Part shown: piece by piece, positions 55,152 through 64,000 of the stretch
How the letters are laid out: every line of letters starts with the position of its first letter
Position numbering within the stretch: position 1 is the first letter of the stretch
Assembly: GCF_000803315.1 (NCBI RefSeq)
Contig: NZ_JRMH01000002.1
Coordinates: 434,001 to 498,000, forward strand
Length of the DNA: 64,000 bases
Origin: Pectobacterium actinidiae
GTDB lineage: Bacteria > Pseudomonadota > Gammaproteobacteria > Enterobacterales > Enterobacteriaceae
Direction of reading: 5' to 3'
Translations under genes and position numbers: made by a program
The notes under the pieces: model-generated
What the model was told of the DNA's origin: nothing
Seen by the model: only the letters and a program-made list of their open reading frames with translations
Databases searched by the model: none

Positions 55152-55409
55152 ATGAAAAACGTAAAAACCATCGCTGCTGCTGTTGTTCTCGCTACCATGA
55201 CTTTCGGTGCTTCTGCTGCTGAATATGTGTCACCTTCACAGGCTCAGAACCTGGAAAAAGCAGGCGTCGTTACCGCTACGGCTAAAGACCTTAGCTCACT
55301 ACAGGCTAAGCTCGCGGCGAAAGCAGAAAAAGCAGGCGCTAAAGCTTATACCATCACGTCTGCGACCGGTAACGATCAGCTGCGTGGCTCTGCGGTAATC
55401 TTCAACTAA
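55152..55409 (+). CDS. Small periplasmic DUF1471 (BhsA/McbA-like) protein
   Basis: An 85-aa secreted protein. The signal peptide MKNVKTIAAAVVLATMTFGASA is followed by the DUF1471 domain, with KAGAKAYTITSATGNDQLRGSA near the end (given in part). AAAAGGAT precedes the start. Relatives (BhsA, McbA, YhcN) respond to stress and affect biofilm. It is monocistronic, ending in a strong terminator. Confidence 0.9.
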   Translation: MKNVKTIAAAVVLATMTFGASAAEYVSPSQAQNLEKAGVVTATAKDLSSLQAKLAAKAEKAGAKAYTITSATGNDQLRGSAVIFN

Positions 55410-55485
55410 TCGTTGTTTACCCAGAGTTTTTATCCCGATAAGTCATCATAGAAACACCTGCAAGACATCACGTATTACCCTCTTT

Positions 55486-55522
55486 CCGGCTTGCCTCCTC
55501 ATCAGGGCAAGCCGGTTTTTTT
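55486..55522 (+). terminator. Terminator of the DUF1471 gene
   Basis: CCGGCTTGCC (55486-55495) and GGCAAGCCGG (55506-55515) form a perfect 10-bp stem followed by seven T. It lies 30 bp before the convergent glycosidase stop, so it may serve both. Confidence 0.93.
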
Positions 55523-55552
55523 ATGCGCGCTTGTCTTCAAAAAACCTTGTCC

Positions 55553-56950
55553 TCAGAAACCATTTTCGGCCGCTATCGCCGCGAACCATTCCCCGCTTTT
55601 CTTCACCGTGCGTTTTTGCGTCGCCAAATCCAGTTGCACGAAACCATAGCGGTTTTTATAGGCATTCGACCACGACCAGTTATCGATAAACGTCCACATA
55701 TGGTAGCCGAGGCAGTTACTGCCTTCCGCGATACCTTTGTGTACAAATTTCAGGTGATCGCGGACAAAATCGATGCGGTAATCATCCTGAATCTGGCCGT
55801 TGGCATCGAAACGTTGTTCATTCTCCACCCCCATGCCGTTTTCCGAAATAAAGCAGCGCGGATTGCCGTAATTCACCCGCAGGTTGGTCAGGATGTCATA
55901 GATGCCCGGTTCATAAATTTCCCAACCGCGATAGGGATTCATTTTGCGTCCCGGCATGTCATAGCTGGAGAAGAACCACTCGGGCATAAACGGGCTATCA
56001 GGGTTGACCAGACTGTCGCGGCACTGAATACGGCGCGGCTGGTAATAGTTAATGCCCAGCAGATCGACAATCCCATCGGCCAGCAGCGCCCGATCGTTAG
56101 GCTGACAGCTCGGCAGTTGGCCGTATTGATGTAGCAGATCGACCAGTTCCTGCGGATATTCGCCCCTCAGCGCAGGATCAAGGAAACTGCGGTTAAACAT
56201 CAGATCGGCAATGTTGGCGGCTTTGACATCCGCCGGATGCTGCGATCGCGGGTAGGAAGGCGTCAGGTTGAGGATAATGCCAATTTCCCCGCCCTGAGAC
56301 TGCTCGCGATACGCCCTCACCGCCAGCGCGTGCGCCAGCATGGTGTGGTACGCCACCGTGGCAGCTCGTTTGAAATCCACCACGTTCGGGTAGTGGAAAT
56401 CATACAGATACCCGCCTTCGACCGGCACCACGGGTTCATTGAACGTAAACCAGTGCTTTACTCTGTCACCAAACAGGCGGAAGCAGGTCGCTGCATAGCC
56501 TGCATAGGCCGCCGCCACCGCCCGGTTTTCCCAGCCGCCCATCCGTTGCATCACCATCGGCATATCAAAATGGAACAGATTGATAAACGGCGTGATGCCC
56601 TGCGCCAGCATTTCATCAATGATCTGATTATAAAACGCGACCGCCTGCGGATTCGGCTCACCGACGCCATCAGGAATCAGCCGCGCCCAGGAGATCGACG
56701 TTCGGAACGTGTTGTGATTCAGCGTCTTCAGCAACGCGATATCTTCACGCCAGTGCTGATAAAACGTGGAAGTATCCGCCGGCCCAACCTGCTGGTGAAA
56801 ACGGCCGGGCTGCGTGGCAAACCATTCGTCCCACACGGTGGCGCTTTTACCATCGTTGAGGCTTTCGCCTTCCGTTTGCGGTGCCGAACTGGCGCTGCCC
56901 CACCAAAAATTCGCGGGAAAGCGAAAATCGTTCTGAAGATGATCGTGCAT
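55553..56950 (-). CDS. GH1 6-phospho-beta-glucosidase
   Basis: A 465-aa cytoplasmic glycoside hydrolase that splits the phosphorylated beta-glucosides (cellobiose type) brought in by the adjacent PTS. It begins FRFPANFWWGSASSAPQTEG; the acid/base Glu is in TFNEP and the nucleophile in FISENGMG. The C-terminal KNRYGFVQLDLATQKRTVKKS is typical of the phospho-specific subgroup. It is the last gene of an EIIB-EIIC-glycosidase operon. The substrate (cellobiose, arbutin, salicin) is inferred from context. Confidence 0.92.
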   Translation of the reverse strand: MHDHLQNDFRFPANFWWGSASSAPQTEGESLNDGKSATVWDEWFATQPGRFHQQVGPADTSTFYQHWREDIALLKTLNHNTFRTSISWARLIPDGVGEPNPQAVAFYNQIIDEMLAQGITPFINLFHFDMPMVMQRMGGWENRAVAAAYAGYAATCFRLFGDRVKHWFTFNEPVVPVEGGYLYDFHYPNVVDFKRAATVAYHTMLAHALAVRAYREQSQGGEIGIILNLTPSYPRSQHPADVKAANIADLMFNRSFLDPALRGEYPQELVDLLHQYGQLPSCQPNDRALLADGIVDLLGINYYQPRRIQCRDSLVNPDSPFMPEWFFSSYDMPGRKMNPYRGWEIYEPGIYDILTNLRVNYGNPRCFISENGMGVENEQRFDANGQIQDDYRIDFVRDHLKFVHKGIAEGSNCLGYHMWTFIDNWSWSNAYKNRYGFVQLDLATQKRTVKKSGEWFAAIAAENGF

Positions 56951-56975
56951 ACGTTCCTCTCTGCTTCACTCGTGT

Positions 56976-58298
56976 TTATACGCTGGCGCTGGCTTCGCCT
57001 GCGGCCTGCTGTTGTTTCTCCTGCTCCTGTTTGAGCAACGTGCGCTCATAGACTTTCAGGAACGGGTAATACATCGCGGCCGACATCACCATGCAGAGCA
57101 AACACATGATCACTGGGCTAAACGCCCAGTTCGCCGCCCATGATGCGCCAATCGGTGCAGGCGTCGTCCACGGAGTCAGGGAAACCACCTGCGCGATCCA
57201 GCCGAGCTTCGTCGCCGTATAGGCAATGACAGCATTGACCATCGGCACGAAAATAAACGGCAGGAACAGCAGCGGATTCATGATGATCGGCGCGCCAAAC
57301 AGAATCGGTTCGTTGATGTTGAAAAAGCTCGGCACTACGCCCATACGGCCAATCGTACGCAGATGAACGGCGCGACTACGCAGCAGCAAAAAGGCCAGCG
57401 GCAGCGTGGAACCGACCCCGCCGATCAGCAGGTAGTGATCCCAGAAGCCCTGCAAATAAATATGCGGCAGCGGCGCTCCCGCCGAAAGCGCAGCCTGATT
57501 CAGTGCCAGGTTGGTCATCCAGAACGGGTTCATAATCCCGGTAACGATCAGCGCGCCGTGAATCCCGGCAAACCACAAAATCTGGCAAATAAATACCGAA
57601 ATCAGAATCGCAGGCAGCGAATCCGACGCCGAAATCAGCGGTGCCAGCAGGTGCATGATGGCTTCCGGGATAATCATGCCGGTCGCAGACTGGATGAACA
57701 GATTAAACGGATGCAGCGTCGCGACGATGACCAGCACCGGAATGAGGATTTCAAACGAACGCGCCACGCCAGTCGGCACCTCTTTCGGCAGGCGAATTGT
57801 GATGTTACGTTTCTTCAGCCAGGCATACACCTCACCCGCATAAATCGCGGTCAGAATCGCGGTAAAAATCCCTTCCCCAGAGAAGTACTGGGTGGAAATT
57901 TGCTTCTCGTGATAAGGCGCCGCCACCAGCAAGAATGCCATCAGCGCCAGCAGGCCGGTCATGATCGGATCCAGCTTGTAATGCTTGCCGAGGCTGGCCC
58001 CAATCCCCACCGAGATAAAGAAGGTCATGACCCCCATACTGAGGTAGTACGGCAGCATCAGCTGTTCACGGTAGGCAACGGAAAAATCGAGCCACGCGCG
58101 GGCAAATCCCAGCGTGGTATCCGGCGCAAACGGCGGGAAAATGAACACCAGCATAAACGAACCGATGATCATGAAAGGCAGCGCGGCGATAAAACCATCA
58201 CGAATCGCGATGATGTGACGCTGTTGTCCCACCACACCCGCCAGCGGGGTAATTTTTTGCTCGATGATATTCACCATCGACTGATAGAGGCCACTCAT
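56976..58298 (-). CDS. PTS cellobiose/lichenan-type EIIC permease
   Basis: A 440-aa membrane component of the lactose/cellobiose (Lac family) PTS. It begins MSGLYQSMVNIIEQKITPLAG and shows the signature ILFGAPIIMNPLLFLPF and WTTPAPIGA. It overlaps the EIIB gene by 4 bp. It moves the sugar while EIIB phosphorylates it. No EIIA gene is present in this operon, so EIIA must come from elsewhere. Confidence 0.93.
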   Translation of the reverse strand: MSGLYQSMVNIIEQKITPLAGVVGQQRHIIAIRDGFIAALPFMIIGSFMLVFIFPPFAPDTTLGFARAWLDFSVAYREQLMLPYYLSMGVMTFFISVGIGASLGKHYKLDPIMTGLLALMAFLLVAAPYHEKQISTQYFSGEGIFTAILTAIYAGEVYAWLKKRNITIRLPKEVPTGVARSFEILIPVLVIVATLHPFNLFIQSATGMIIPEAIMHLLAPLISASDSLPAILISVFICQILWFAGIHGALIVTGIMNPFWMTNLALNQAALSAGAPLPHIYLQGFWDHYLLIGGVGSTLPLAFLLLRSRAVHLRTIGRMGVVPSFFNINEPILFGAPIIMNPLLFLPFIFVPMVNAVIAYTATKLGWIAQVVSLTPWTTPAPIGASWAANWAFSPVIMCLLCMVMSAAMYYPFLKVYERTLLKQEQEKQQQAAGEASASV

Positions 58299-58618
58299 AG
58301 CGGTTGTCCTGATTTTTCGATCAGTGAAAAGGCGAAATCCAGCACGTTGTCACCGCGCTGCATACCGTAATCCATCATGTCTATCGCTGCTACGGGCACG
58401 CCTTTTCCCGCGGCTTTCTCCTGAAAGGACGCCAGCATATATTTCACCTGTGGCCCCAGCAGCACAATGTCATACTTCCCGACCTGTTCATCAAATTCAT
58501 GGGCGGCGTAGGCGGCAATCTCAACGTCCAGACCACGTGAGCTGGCCGCCTCCTTCATCTTTCTCATTAAAAGGCTGGTAGACATCCCAGCGGAACAACA
58601 AAGCATGATCCTTTTCAT
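58295..58618 (-). CDS. PTS cellobiose-type EIIB component
   Basis: A 107-aa cytoplasmic phosphocarrier. Start 58618 (MKRIMLCCSAGMSTSLLMRKM) has GGGG about 8 nt upstream. Active-site Cys8 lies in the CSAGMSTSLL loop. First gene of the operon, transcribed leftwards. The upstream region carries a tandem repeat and a LacI-type palindrome. Confidence 0.93.
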   Translation of the reverse strand: MKRIMLCCSAGMSTSLLMRKMKEAASSRGLDVEIAAYAAHEFDEQVGKYDIVLLGPQVKYMLASFQEKAAGKGVPVAAIDMMDYGMQRGDNVLDFAFSLIEKSGQPL

Positions 58619-58639
58619 TTTCAATACCCCGTCGCATTA

Positions 58640-58702
58640 CGTTATGAATAAAAAGCGTTACGAATAAAAAGCGTTATGAATAAAAAAACGTCATCAATAA
58701 AG
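58640..58702. repeat. Tandem 16-bp repeats upstream of the EIIB gene
   Basis: CGTTATGAATAAAAAG at 58640, CGTTACGAATAAAAAG at 58656 and CGTTATGAATAAAAAAA at 58672, then a decayed fourth unit CGTCATCAATAAAG at 58689. They lie in the leader just upstream of the EIIB start. Copy number could vary by slippage. Confidence 0.8.
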
Positions 58703-58761
58703 CATCGTGAATCAACACGGCCATTGGATATATGCATTAGAAACCCTTTCATGGAAACACA

Positions 58762-58779
58762 ATGGAAACCGTTTTCCAT
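58762..58779. promoter_or_regulatory. LacI-family operator upstream of the cellobiose PTS operon
   Basis: ATGGAAACCGTTTTCCAT is an almost perfect palindrome with the central CG typical of LacI/GalR-family sites. A half-match, CATGGAAAC, lies 10 bp away at 58750. No LacI-type gene is near, so the regulator acts in trans. Confidence 0.7.
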
Positions 58780-59064
58780 GAAAAAAAACAAGATATGAGA
58801 ATAGGTTCACGAAATAGTAGACATTGCCGGAAACAATGTGAGGCAGGTCATGGAAAACGTATTTCAGACGTGAAGGACAGATAAAACCCACTATTGCTGT
58901 GCTTATAACGCTAAGTGTGCTGATTTCAGGCATTTTCTACTTTTGGCTATAAAAACGACAAATTGAGATTTAAAAAGCCCGCCCTCCACCTGTTATGTTT
59001 ATCACCTGATGTTTCATTTTCTCGGTGTATTTTAATTTTTAGTTATAAGGGAGAGACCACAAGC

Positions 59065-60087
59065 ATGTCATTGATGATGAAACAATCGGTCACGGAAGGG
59101 CGTGGAGAAAGCGCGTCATTATGGAACAACGTGACGGCGCGGCTGCGCCAGCTCCCCACCATTCTGGCCACCGGTGCCGTGCTGCTCATGTCCGCCGCTC
59201 ATGCGCAGGACAGCGTCCCGACGCAATTACGCGTCGGCTACCAGAAAGGCTCGGTCAGTCTGGTGCTGGCAAAATCGCACCAACTGCTGGAAAAGCAGTT
59301 CCCCAACACCAAAATCAGCTGGATTGAATTCCCTGCCGGGCCGCAGATGCTGGAAGCGCTTAATGTTGGCAGCATCGATCTGGGCGGTACCGGCGATATC
59401 CCGCCTATTTTTGCGCAGGCCGCCGGCGCTGACCTGCTGTATGTCGGCGTGGAACCGCCGAAGCCCGAAGCCGAAGTGATTCTGGTGCGGGAAGACAGCC
59501 CGGTGAAAACTGTTTCCGACCTAAAAGGTCGTAAGGTCGCCTTCCAGAAAGGCTCCAGTGCGCACAACACGCTGCTGCGAGCGCTGCAACGCGACGGGCT
59601 GAAATTTACCGATATCAAACCGACCTACCTGACCCCTGCTGACGCCCGCGCCGCCTTCCAGCAAGGCAACGTCGATGCATGGGCAATTTGGGATCCCTAC
59701 TATTCCGCCGCGCTGTTGGAAGGCGGCGTCCGCGTACTGGTTGACAGCAGCGGGCTGGGCAAAACCGGTTCCTTCTATCTGGCTGGCCGTCCTTACACCG
59801 AGGCGCACGGCACCTTTATTCGTCAGGTGCTGGACGTGCTGACCAAGGCGGATGCCTTAACGATCAGCGACCGGGCGCAAAGCGTCACACTGCTGGCAAA
59901 CGCGGTAGGACTGCCGGAAAAAGTGATTGAAACGGCGCTCGATCATCGCCCACCGACCACTGTCGAACCGCTGGATGCCGCCACGATACAGGCACAGCAA
60001 TCCACCGCCGACCTGTTTTATGAAAATCGGCTGGTGCCAGTGAAGGTCAATATCGCAGAGCGCGTCTGGCGTCCCAAAGCGAACTAA
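59065..60087 (+). CDS. ssuA: Aliphatic sulfonate-binding periplasmic protein SsuA
   Basis: A 340-aa ABC-type binding protein for alkanesulfonates. Start 59065 (MSLMMKQSV) has GGGAG upstream; the signal peptide hydrophobic part is [16 protein letters not shown]. The fold motifs [33 protein letters not shown] and [11 protein letters not shown] are those of SsuA. First gene of ssuADCB. Unlike the E. coli operon, no ssuE flavin reductase gene precedes it. Confidence 0.94.
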   Translation: MSLMMKQSVTEGRGESASLWNNVTARLRQLPTILATGAVLLMSAAHAQDSVPTQLRVGYQKGSVSLVLAKSHQLLEKQFPNTKISWIEFPAGPQMLEALNVGSIDLGGTGDIPPIFAQAAGADLLYVGVEPPKPEAEVILVREDSPVKTVSDLKGRKVAFQKGSSAHNTLLRALQRDGLKFTDIKPTYLTPADARAAFQQGNVDAWAIWDPYYSAALLEGGVRVLVDSSGLGKTGSFYLAGRPYTEAHGTFIRQVLDVLTKADALTISDRAQSVTLLANAVGLPEKVIETALDHRPPTTVEPLDAATIQAQQSTADLFYENRLVPVKVNIAERVWRPKAN

Positions 60088-60127
60088 CCCGCTTATCCCA
60101 AACAAGATTGTTCAAGGAGTTAACACC

Positions 60128-61270
60128 ATGAGTCTTAACGTATTCTGGTTTCTGCCCACCCACGGAGACGGTCGCTATCTTGGTAGCACTGAGGGCGCAC
60201 GTCATGTTGACTACAGCTACCTGCAACAGGTGGCACAGGCCGCTGAGCGGCAAGGATTCGGCGGCGTACTGCTGCCGACAGGTCGCTCCTGCGAGGATTC
60301 CTGGCTCGTTGCAGCCTCGCTCATTCCAGTGACGCAGCGGCTAAAATTTCTCGTCGCCCTGCGCCCCGGTGTGATTTCCCCCACCATCGCCGCACGTCAG
60401 GCCGCGACGCTGGACAGGCTGTCGAACGGTCGGGCGCTGTTCAATCTGGTGACTGGCGGCGACCCGGAAGAGTTGGCCGCCGAAGGGCTGTTCCTCAGCC
60501 ATGAAGAACGCTACGAAGCCTCGGCGGAATTCACTCATATCTGGCGCAGACTACTGGAAGGTGAAACCGTCGATTTCGCAGGCAAACATATTCAGGTCAA
60601 AGACGCCAAACTGCTTTATCCGCCCGTTCAGCAGCCGCGTCCACCGCTCTACTTTGGTGGTTCCTCTGAGGCCGCGCAGAATCTGGCGGCAGAGCAGGTC
60701 GATCTCTACCTGACATGGGGTGAACCGCCTGAGCAAGTTAAAGAAAAGTTGGCGGAAGTCCGCGCCAAAGCGGCGGCGCAAGGTCGTGAGGTTCGCTTCG
60801 GTATTCGCCTGCACGTCATCGTGCGGGAAACCACTGAAGAGGCCTGGCAAGCTGCCGATCGGCTGATTTCCCATCTGGATGAAAAAACCATCGCCGACGC
60901 ACAGGCGGCGCTCGCGCGTTTCGATTCTGTCGGTCAGCAGCGCATGGCCGCCCTGCACGGCGGCAAAAAGGACAAGCTGGAGATCAGCCCGAATCTGTGG
61001 GCAGGCATCGGTCTGGTGCGCGGCGGCGCGGGTACCGCGCTGGTTGGCGATGGCCCGACGGTGGCCGAACGCATTCAGGAATACGCCGATCTCGGGATTG
61101 ATACCTTTATTCTGTCCGGCTATCCACATCTGGAAGAGGCGTATCGCGTGGGCGAACTGCTGTTCCCGCACCTCGATCTGGCACAGCAGCCCACGCCTCT
61201 GCATGCGGTGAGCAATGCGGGAGAAGTGGTGGCAAATCGTTATGTGCCGCGCAACGTTTCGCAAAGCTGA
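60128..61270 (+). CDS. ssuD: FMNH2-dependent alkanesulfonate monooxygenase SsuD
   Basis: A 380-aa two-component monooxygenase that releases sulfite from C-S compounds using FMNH2 and O2. It begins [19 protein letters not shown]. Typical segments are [26 protein letters not shown] and [14 protein letters not shown] precedes the start. It needs a flavin reductase (SsuE), which is not in this operon. Confidence 0.95.
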   Translation: MSLNVFWFLPTHGDGRYLGSTEGARHVDYSYLQQVAQAAERQGFGGVLLPTGRSCEDSWLVAASLIPVTQRLKFLVALRPGVISPTIAARQAATLDRLSNGRALFNLVTGGDPEELAAEGLFLSHEERYEASAEFTHIWRRLLEGETVDFAGKHIQVKDAKLLYPPVQQPRPPLYFGGSSEAAQNLAAEQVDLYLTWGEPPEQVKEKLAEVRAKAAAQGREVRFGIRLHVIVRETTEEAWQAADRLISHLDEKTIADAQAALARFDSVGQQRMAALHGGKKDKLEISPNLWAGIGLVRGGAGTALVGDGPTVAERIQEYADLGIDTFILSGYPHLEEAYRVGELLFPHLDLAQQPTPLHAVSNAGEVVANRYVPRNVSQS

Positions 61271-61280
61271 GGAACCGATC

Positions 61281-62075
61281 ATGGCAAGAACGCTCTCTTC
61301 ACTGGCACAGCGGTTTGCGCCTTTCCTGCTCCCCGTGACGCTACTGGTCGCGTGGCAGGTCTCCGTCGAGTTCGGCTGGCTATCTAACCGAATTCTGCCT
61401 GCGCCCAGTTCAGTGATCACCGCAGGGTGGTCGCTCATCGCTAACGGCGAGCTCTGGCAGCATCTGGCTATCAGCGGTTGGCGCGCCCTGATCGGGTTTG
61501 CTATCGGCGGCAGTATCGGATTGGTGCTTGGTTTTATCACCGGGCTGTCACGCTGGGGCGAGCGCCTGCTGGACAGTTCGGTGCAGATGATCCGCAACGT
61601 GCCTCATCTGGCACTCATTCCGCTGGTGATCCTGTGGTTCGGCATTGATGAGGCGGCCAAGATCTTTCTGGTCGCGCTGGGTACGCTGTTCCCGGTTTAT
61701 CTCAACACCTATCACGGCATTAAAAACATCGATCGCGGTCTGCTGGAAATGGCGCGTAGTTATGGCCTTTCCGGTATTAGCCTGTTCTCTCAGGTGGTGC
61801 TGCCCGGTGCGCTGCCATCTATCATGGTCGGTATTCGTTTTGCGCTGGGCTTTATGTGGCTAACGCTCATCGTCGCGGAAACCATTTCTGCCAACTCCGG
61901 CATCGGCTACCTCGCCATGAACGCCCGCGAATTTCTGCAAACAGACGTGGTGGTGGTCGCCATCATCCTTTACGCCCTGCTCGGCAAGCTGGCCGATATC
62001 AGCGCGCAGGGGCTGGAGCGCATTTGGCTGCGCTGGAATCCGGCTTATCAAACCTCATCGGGGGACGCATCATGA
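61281..62075 (+). CDS. ssuC: Aliphatic sulfonate ABC transporter permease SsuC
   Basis: A 264-aa inner-membrane permease. Start 61281 ([12 protein letters not shown]) follows GAGGAA, 10 bp after ssuD; a longer frame overlaps ssuD and is not supported. The EAA loop is seen in [22 protein letters not shown]. Its stop overlaps the ssuB start (ATGA). Confidence 0.95.
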   Translation: MARTLSSLAQRFAPFLLPVTLLVAWQVSVEFGWLSNRILPAPSSVITAGWSLIANGELWQHLAISGWRALIGFAIGGSIGLVLGFITGLSRWGERLLDSSVQMIRNVPHLALIPLVILWFGIDEAAKIFLVALGTLFPVYLNTYHGIKNIDRGLLEMARSYGLSGISLFSQVVLPGALPSIMVGIRFALGFMWLTLIVAETISANSGIGYLAMNAREFLQTDVVVVAIILYALLGKLADISAQGLERIWLRWNPAYQTSSGDAS

Positions 62076-62887
62076 CCGCTGTTACCGATTCTGCAACGCA
62101 CTCTCATTCACCGTCGCCGCTCACCAAAGGGACGCCGCTGACGCTCGACGCCATCACCAAGCACTACGGCCACCGCACCGTGCTGAATGACGTGCAGTTG
62201 CGCATTCCTTCCGGGCAGTTTGTGGCCATCGTCGGCCGCAGCGGCTGCGGCAAAAGCACCCTGCTGCGCCTGCTTGCCGGGCTGGAAGCCGCCAGCAGCG
62301 GCGAACTGCTGACCGGCACCGCGCCGCTCAGCAGCGCGAAAGACGACACGCGGCTGATGTTTCAGGAAGCGCGCCTGCTGCCGTGGAAAAAGGTAATCGA
62401 TAATGTCGGATTGGGGCTGCGCGGCAACTGGCGGGAGAAAGCGCAGGACGCGCTGGCTGCTGTCGGGCTGGCGGATCGCGCGAGCGACTGGCCGGCGGCA
62501 CTGTCCGGTGGTCAGAAACAGCGCGTCGCGCTGGCGCGTGCGCTCATTCATCATCCACGCTTACTGCTGCTGGATGAACCGCTAGGGGCGCTGGATGCCT
62601 TGACCCGTATCGAGATGCAAAGCCTGATCGAAAATCTGTGGCTCCAACATGGGTTCACCGTGTTGCTGGTCACACACGATGTCTCCGAAGCCATTGCGCT
62701 GGCCGACCGCGTGATTCTGATCGAAGAAGGTCGCGTAGGGTTGGATATCACGGTCGATTTACCCCGACCACGGCGTCGCGGTTCGGCAAAGCTGGCGGAA
62801 CTGGAAGCGAATGTCCTGGAACGCGTTCTCACCCCGCCAACCACATCACTTTCTGTCACTCCGCCAGCGATAGCGAGGTCATCCTAG
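62072..62887 (+). CDS. ssuB: Aliphatic sulfonate ABC transporter ATPase SsuB
   Basis: A 271-aa ATPase. The start at 62072 overlaps the ssuC stop by 4 bp; the Met further upstream lies inside ssuC in another frame. Walker A is GRSGCGKST, the signature [14 protein letters not shown] and Walker [13 protein letters not shown]. Last gene of ssuADCB. Confidence 0.95.
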   Translation: MTAVTDSATHSHSPSPLTKGTPLTLDAITKHYGHRTVLNDVQLRIPSGQFVAIVGRSGCGKSTLLRLLAGLEAASSGELLTGTAPLSSAKDDTRLMFQEARLLPWKKVIDNVGLGLRGNWREKAQDALAAVGLADRASDWPAALSGGQKQRVALARALIHHPRLLLLDEPLGALDALTRIEMQSLIENLWLQHGFTVLLVTHDVSEAIALADRVILIEEGRVGLDITVDLPRPRRRGSAKLAELEANVLERVLTPPTTSLSVTPPAIARSS

Positions 62888-62977
62888 CGCTGGGCGCTCT
62901 CGTGAAAATAAGTCAGCATGATTCAATAATATGAGATACCCAGCGGCTGAATCGCTATGTATCTCATTGGGTTAATG

Positions 62978-63853
62978 TCAGAAAAGAAAGCCAAGCCTCA
63001 GACTGAGGTTGGTATCCTGTTTGAATCCCTGTTCGACGGAAAGATCCCGACCACCTGATAGCTGAAGCTGAACGCCAGGCGTAATGAAATGAGACGCAGA
63101 GAGACGGACATAAGTACTGTCGAGCCGGTCATCCTGACTCACGCCATTAATACGGCTCTCCGCTCCCGTTATCCATCCGCCGCCGACCCCAAACTGGGTG
63201 GCTGGTGTCAGGTTATAGCGAAGATACGCCTGATATTCATAGCGTGGACTTTGCTTGAGCGTGGTTTTATTTGCTCCGAATTCACCATTTGCCGTCGTCC
63301 AGGAGACATCCACTCCGGTATCAAAAGCCCAGGAATCGGAGAAATGATGGATCCACACCCCCTGCAATAAATAACGCCAGCGATTTTCGCCAATATTTAT
63401 CGCTTGTTCATTATCGTAGGCTCCGGTTGGAGCATAAATAAACGGTGCCAGAGCAAGAATATCCGCGCCTGAGTTATTCACCCTGAACTTGAAAGGCACC
63501 CCCAGAACAATATCTCCCATACCGGAAGCGTTTCCGAGTGAACTCGCATCCCCCATCGCATCCGCCTTGGCAAACGGAATAATCATTTGCGGCTCGATAC
63601 TGATATCTTCCGTTGGGCGAAATCCATGAATAAAGCGCAGCAGCGTGGCTTCTGTCCGTAATCGATAATCGCCAGCGACTTTTTTATCCTGCGAGAAAAA
63701 CGCATCGCTGTGAGCATACTGAAAATAAGCCAACGCCAGGTTTTTATCTGCCGGCAACATTTCATAGTCCCCGGGTGAGAACTCAAGCGCGTGGGCCGGC
63801 ACGCAGAGAGACGCGGCGAAAAGAAATCCGGTACTACCATATATTTTTTTCAT
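62978..63853 (-). CDS. Outer-membrane MetA-pathway-of-phenol-type beta-barrel protein
   Basis: A 291-aa protein with a signal peptide (MKKIYGSTGFLFAASLCVPAHA) and a beta-barrel body ending in an aromatic residue (LSLRLGFLF), as outer-membrane proteins do. Segments such as FAKADAMGD, GMGDIVLGVPF and LAPFIYAPTGAYDNE are those of the MetA/phenol-degradation porin family. Substrate unknown. Monocistronic as far as visible. Confidence 0.85.
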   Translation of the reverse strand: MKKIYGSTGFLFAASLCVPAHALEFSPGDYEMLPADKNLALAYFQYAHSDAFFSQDKKVAGDYRLRTEATLLRFIHGFRPTEDISIEPQMIIPFAKADAMGDASSLGNASGMGDIVLGVPFKFRVNNSGADILALAPFIYAPTGAYDNEQAINIGENRWRYLLQGVWIHHFSDSWAFDTGVDVSWTTANGEFGANKTTLKQSPRYEYQAYLRYNLTPATQFGVGGGWITGAESRINGVSQDDRLDSTYVRLSASHFITPGVQLQLSGGRDLSVEQGFKQDTNLSLRLGFLF

Positions 63854-63910
63854 GAAGATTCCCCGTTGTTCTGCCGCAAAAGCCCCGTTTCTGGATGGCA
63901 GATTCCATGT

Positions 63911-64000
63911 CTATTCTTCCTCTTCGGTAAGCGGTTCACTGAGTGTCTCTGGGAATGACTCCTTTTTCACTACAGGCGTATTAGCCGAAGGATTGAAAAG
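63911..64000 (-). CDS. C-terminal end of a gene entering from the right edge
   Basis: On the minus strand the last 29 codons read LFNPSANTPVVKKE then SFPETLSEPLTEEEE and stop at 63911. It is an acidic tail with no recognisable domain. It lies ~57 bp upstream of the MetA-type gene and on the same strand, so they may be co-transcribed. Too short to name. Confidence 0.5.
   Translation of the reverse strand, partial: LFNPSANTPVVKKESFPETLSEPLTEEEE

Noticed and set aside
57363..58370. 335-codon frame antisense to the EIIC gene
   Set aside because: Arg/Gln/His-rich shadow of hydrophobic codons; EIIC has clear family motifs.
60551..61597. 348-codon frame antisense to ssuD/ssuC
   Set aside because: Overlaps two certain genes over its whole length and has no recognisable features.

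Overview
The window reads as chromosome of a soft-rot plant pathogen in the genus Pectobacterium or a very close relative (Enterobacterales, Pectobacteriaceae). The basis is gene content and order: a bcsABZC cellulose operon, dppABCDF, the enterobacterial order yidE-ibpB-ibpA-yidQ-yidR, a beta-glucoside PTS, ssu sulfonate genes, and an orphan hcp-vgrG-rhs type VI secretion (T6SS) effector locus of the kind found in Dickeya and Pectobacterium. The species is inferred; no rRNA is present, and I recognised no tRNA.

Layout. 1-8.8 kb: end of bcsA, then bcsB, bcsZ and bcsC (+), with bcsC carrying a 1,101 bp in-frame tandem duplication. 9-10.4 kb: an AT-rich secreted beta-propeller protein of unknown role. 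10.5-15.7 kb: AraC-type regulator, a kinase, an APC permease and a class III PLP enzyme, which together look like the amino-alcohol (ethanolamine / 1-aminopropan-2-ol) kinase and phospho-lyase route. 15.8-21.7 kb: gamma-glutamyltranspeptidase, an EamA exporter, a secreted DUF4432/aldose-epimerase-like protein and avtA.

21.7-35.4 kb: the accessory T6SS island. A sigma-54-type promoter precedes hcp, followed by vgrG, an EagR-type chaperone, a full-length rhs with a nuclease tip, and its SUKH immunity gene. Behind it lies a graveyard and reservoir of displaced rhs C-termini: two more toxin/immunity cassettes and one decayed cassette. Three of the four cassettes are followed by a near-identical hairpin and an antisense symE-like gene or fragment. 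The orphan rhs pieces share near-identical core sequence with the full gene, so they could swap tips by recombination.

35.4-41.2 kb: dppFDCB and dppA (-), with a CA-rich GcvB-type leader before dppA. 41.2-42.7 kb has no gene. 42.7-49.3 kb: a citrate locus (2-hydroxycarboxylate transporter, CitA/CitB two-component system, DASS-family transporter). A probable effector/immunity pair sits between the transporter and citB, next to a diverged duplicate of the citB 3' end. 49.9-54.9 kb: yidE, ibpB, ibpA (heat-shock promoter), yidQ, yidR. 55.1-58.6 kb: a DUF1471 protein and a cellobiose-type PTS operon with a LacI-type operator. 59-62.9 kb: ssuADCB. 63-64 kb: a MetA-type outer-membrane protein and the last codons of a gene entering from the right.

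The strongest leads are the duplicated BcsC with a second signal-peptide-like segment, the rhs/symE cassette array, and the effector/immunity insertion at the citB end.
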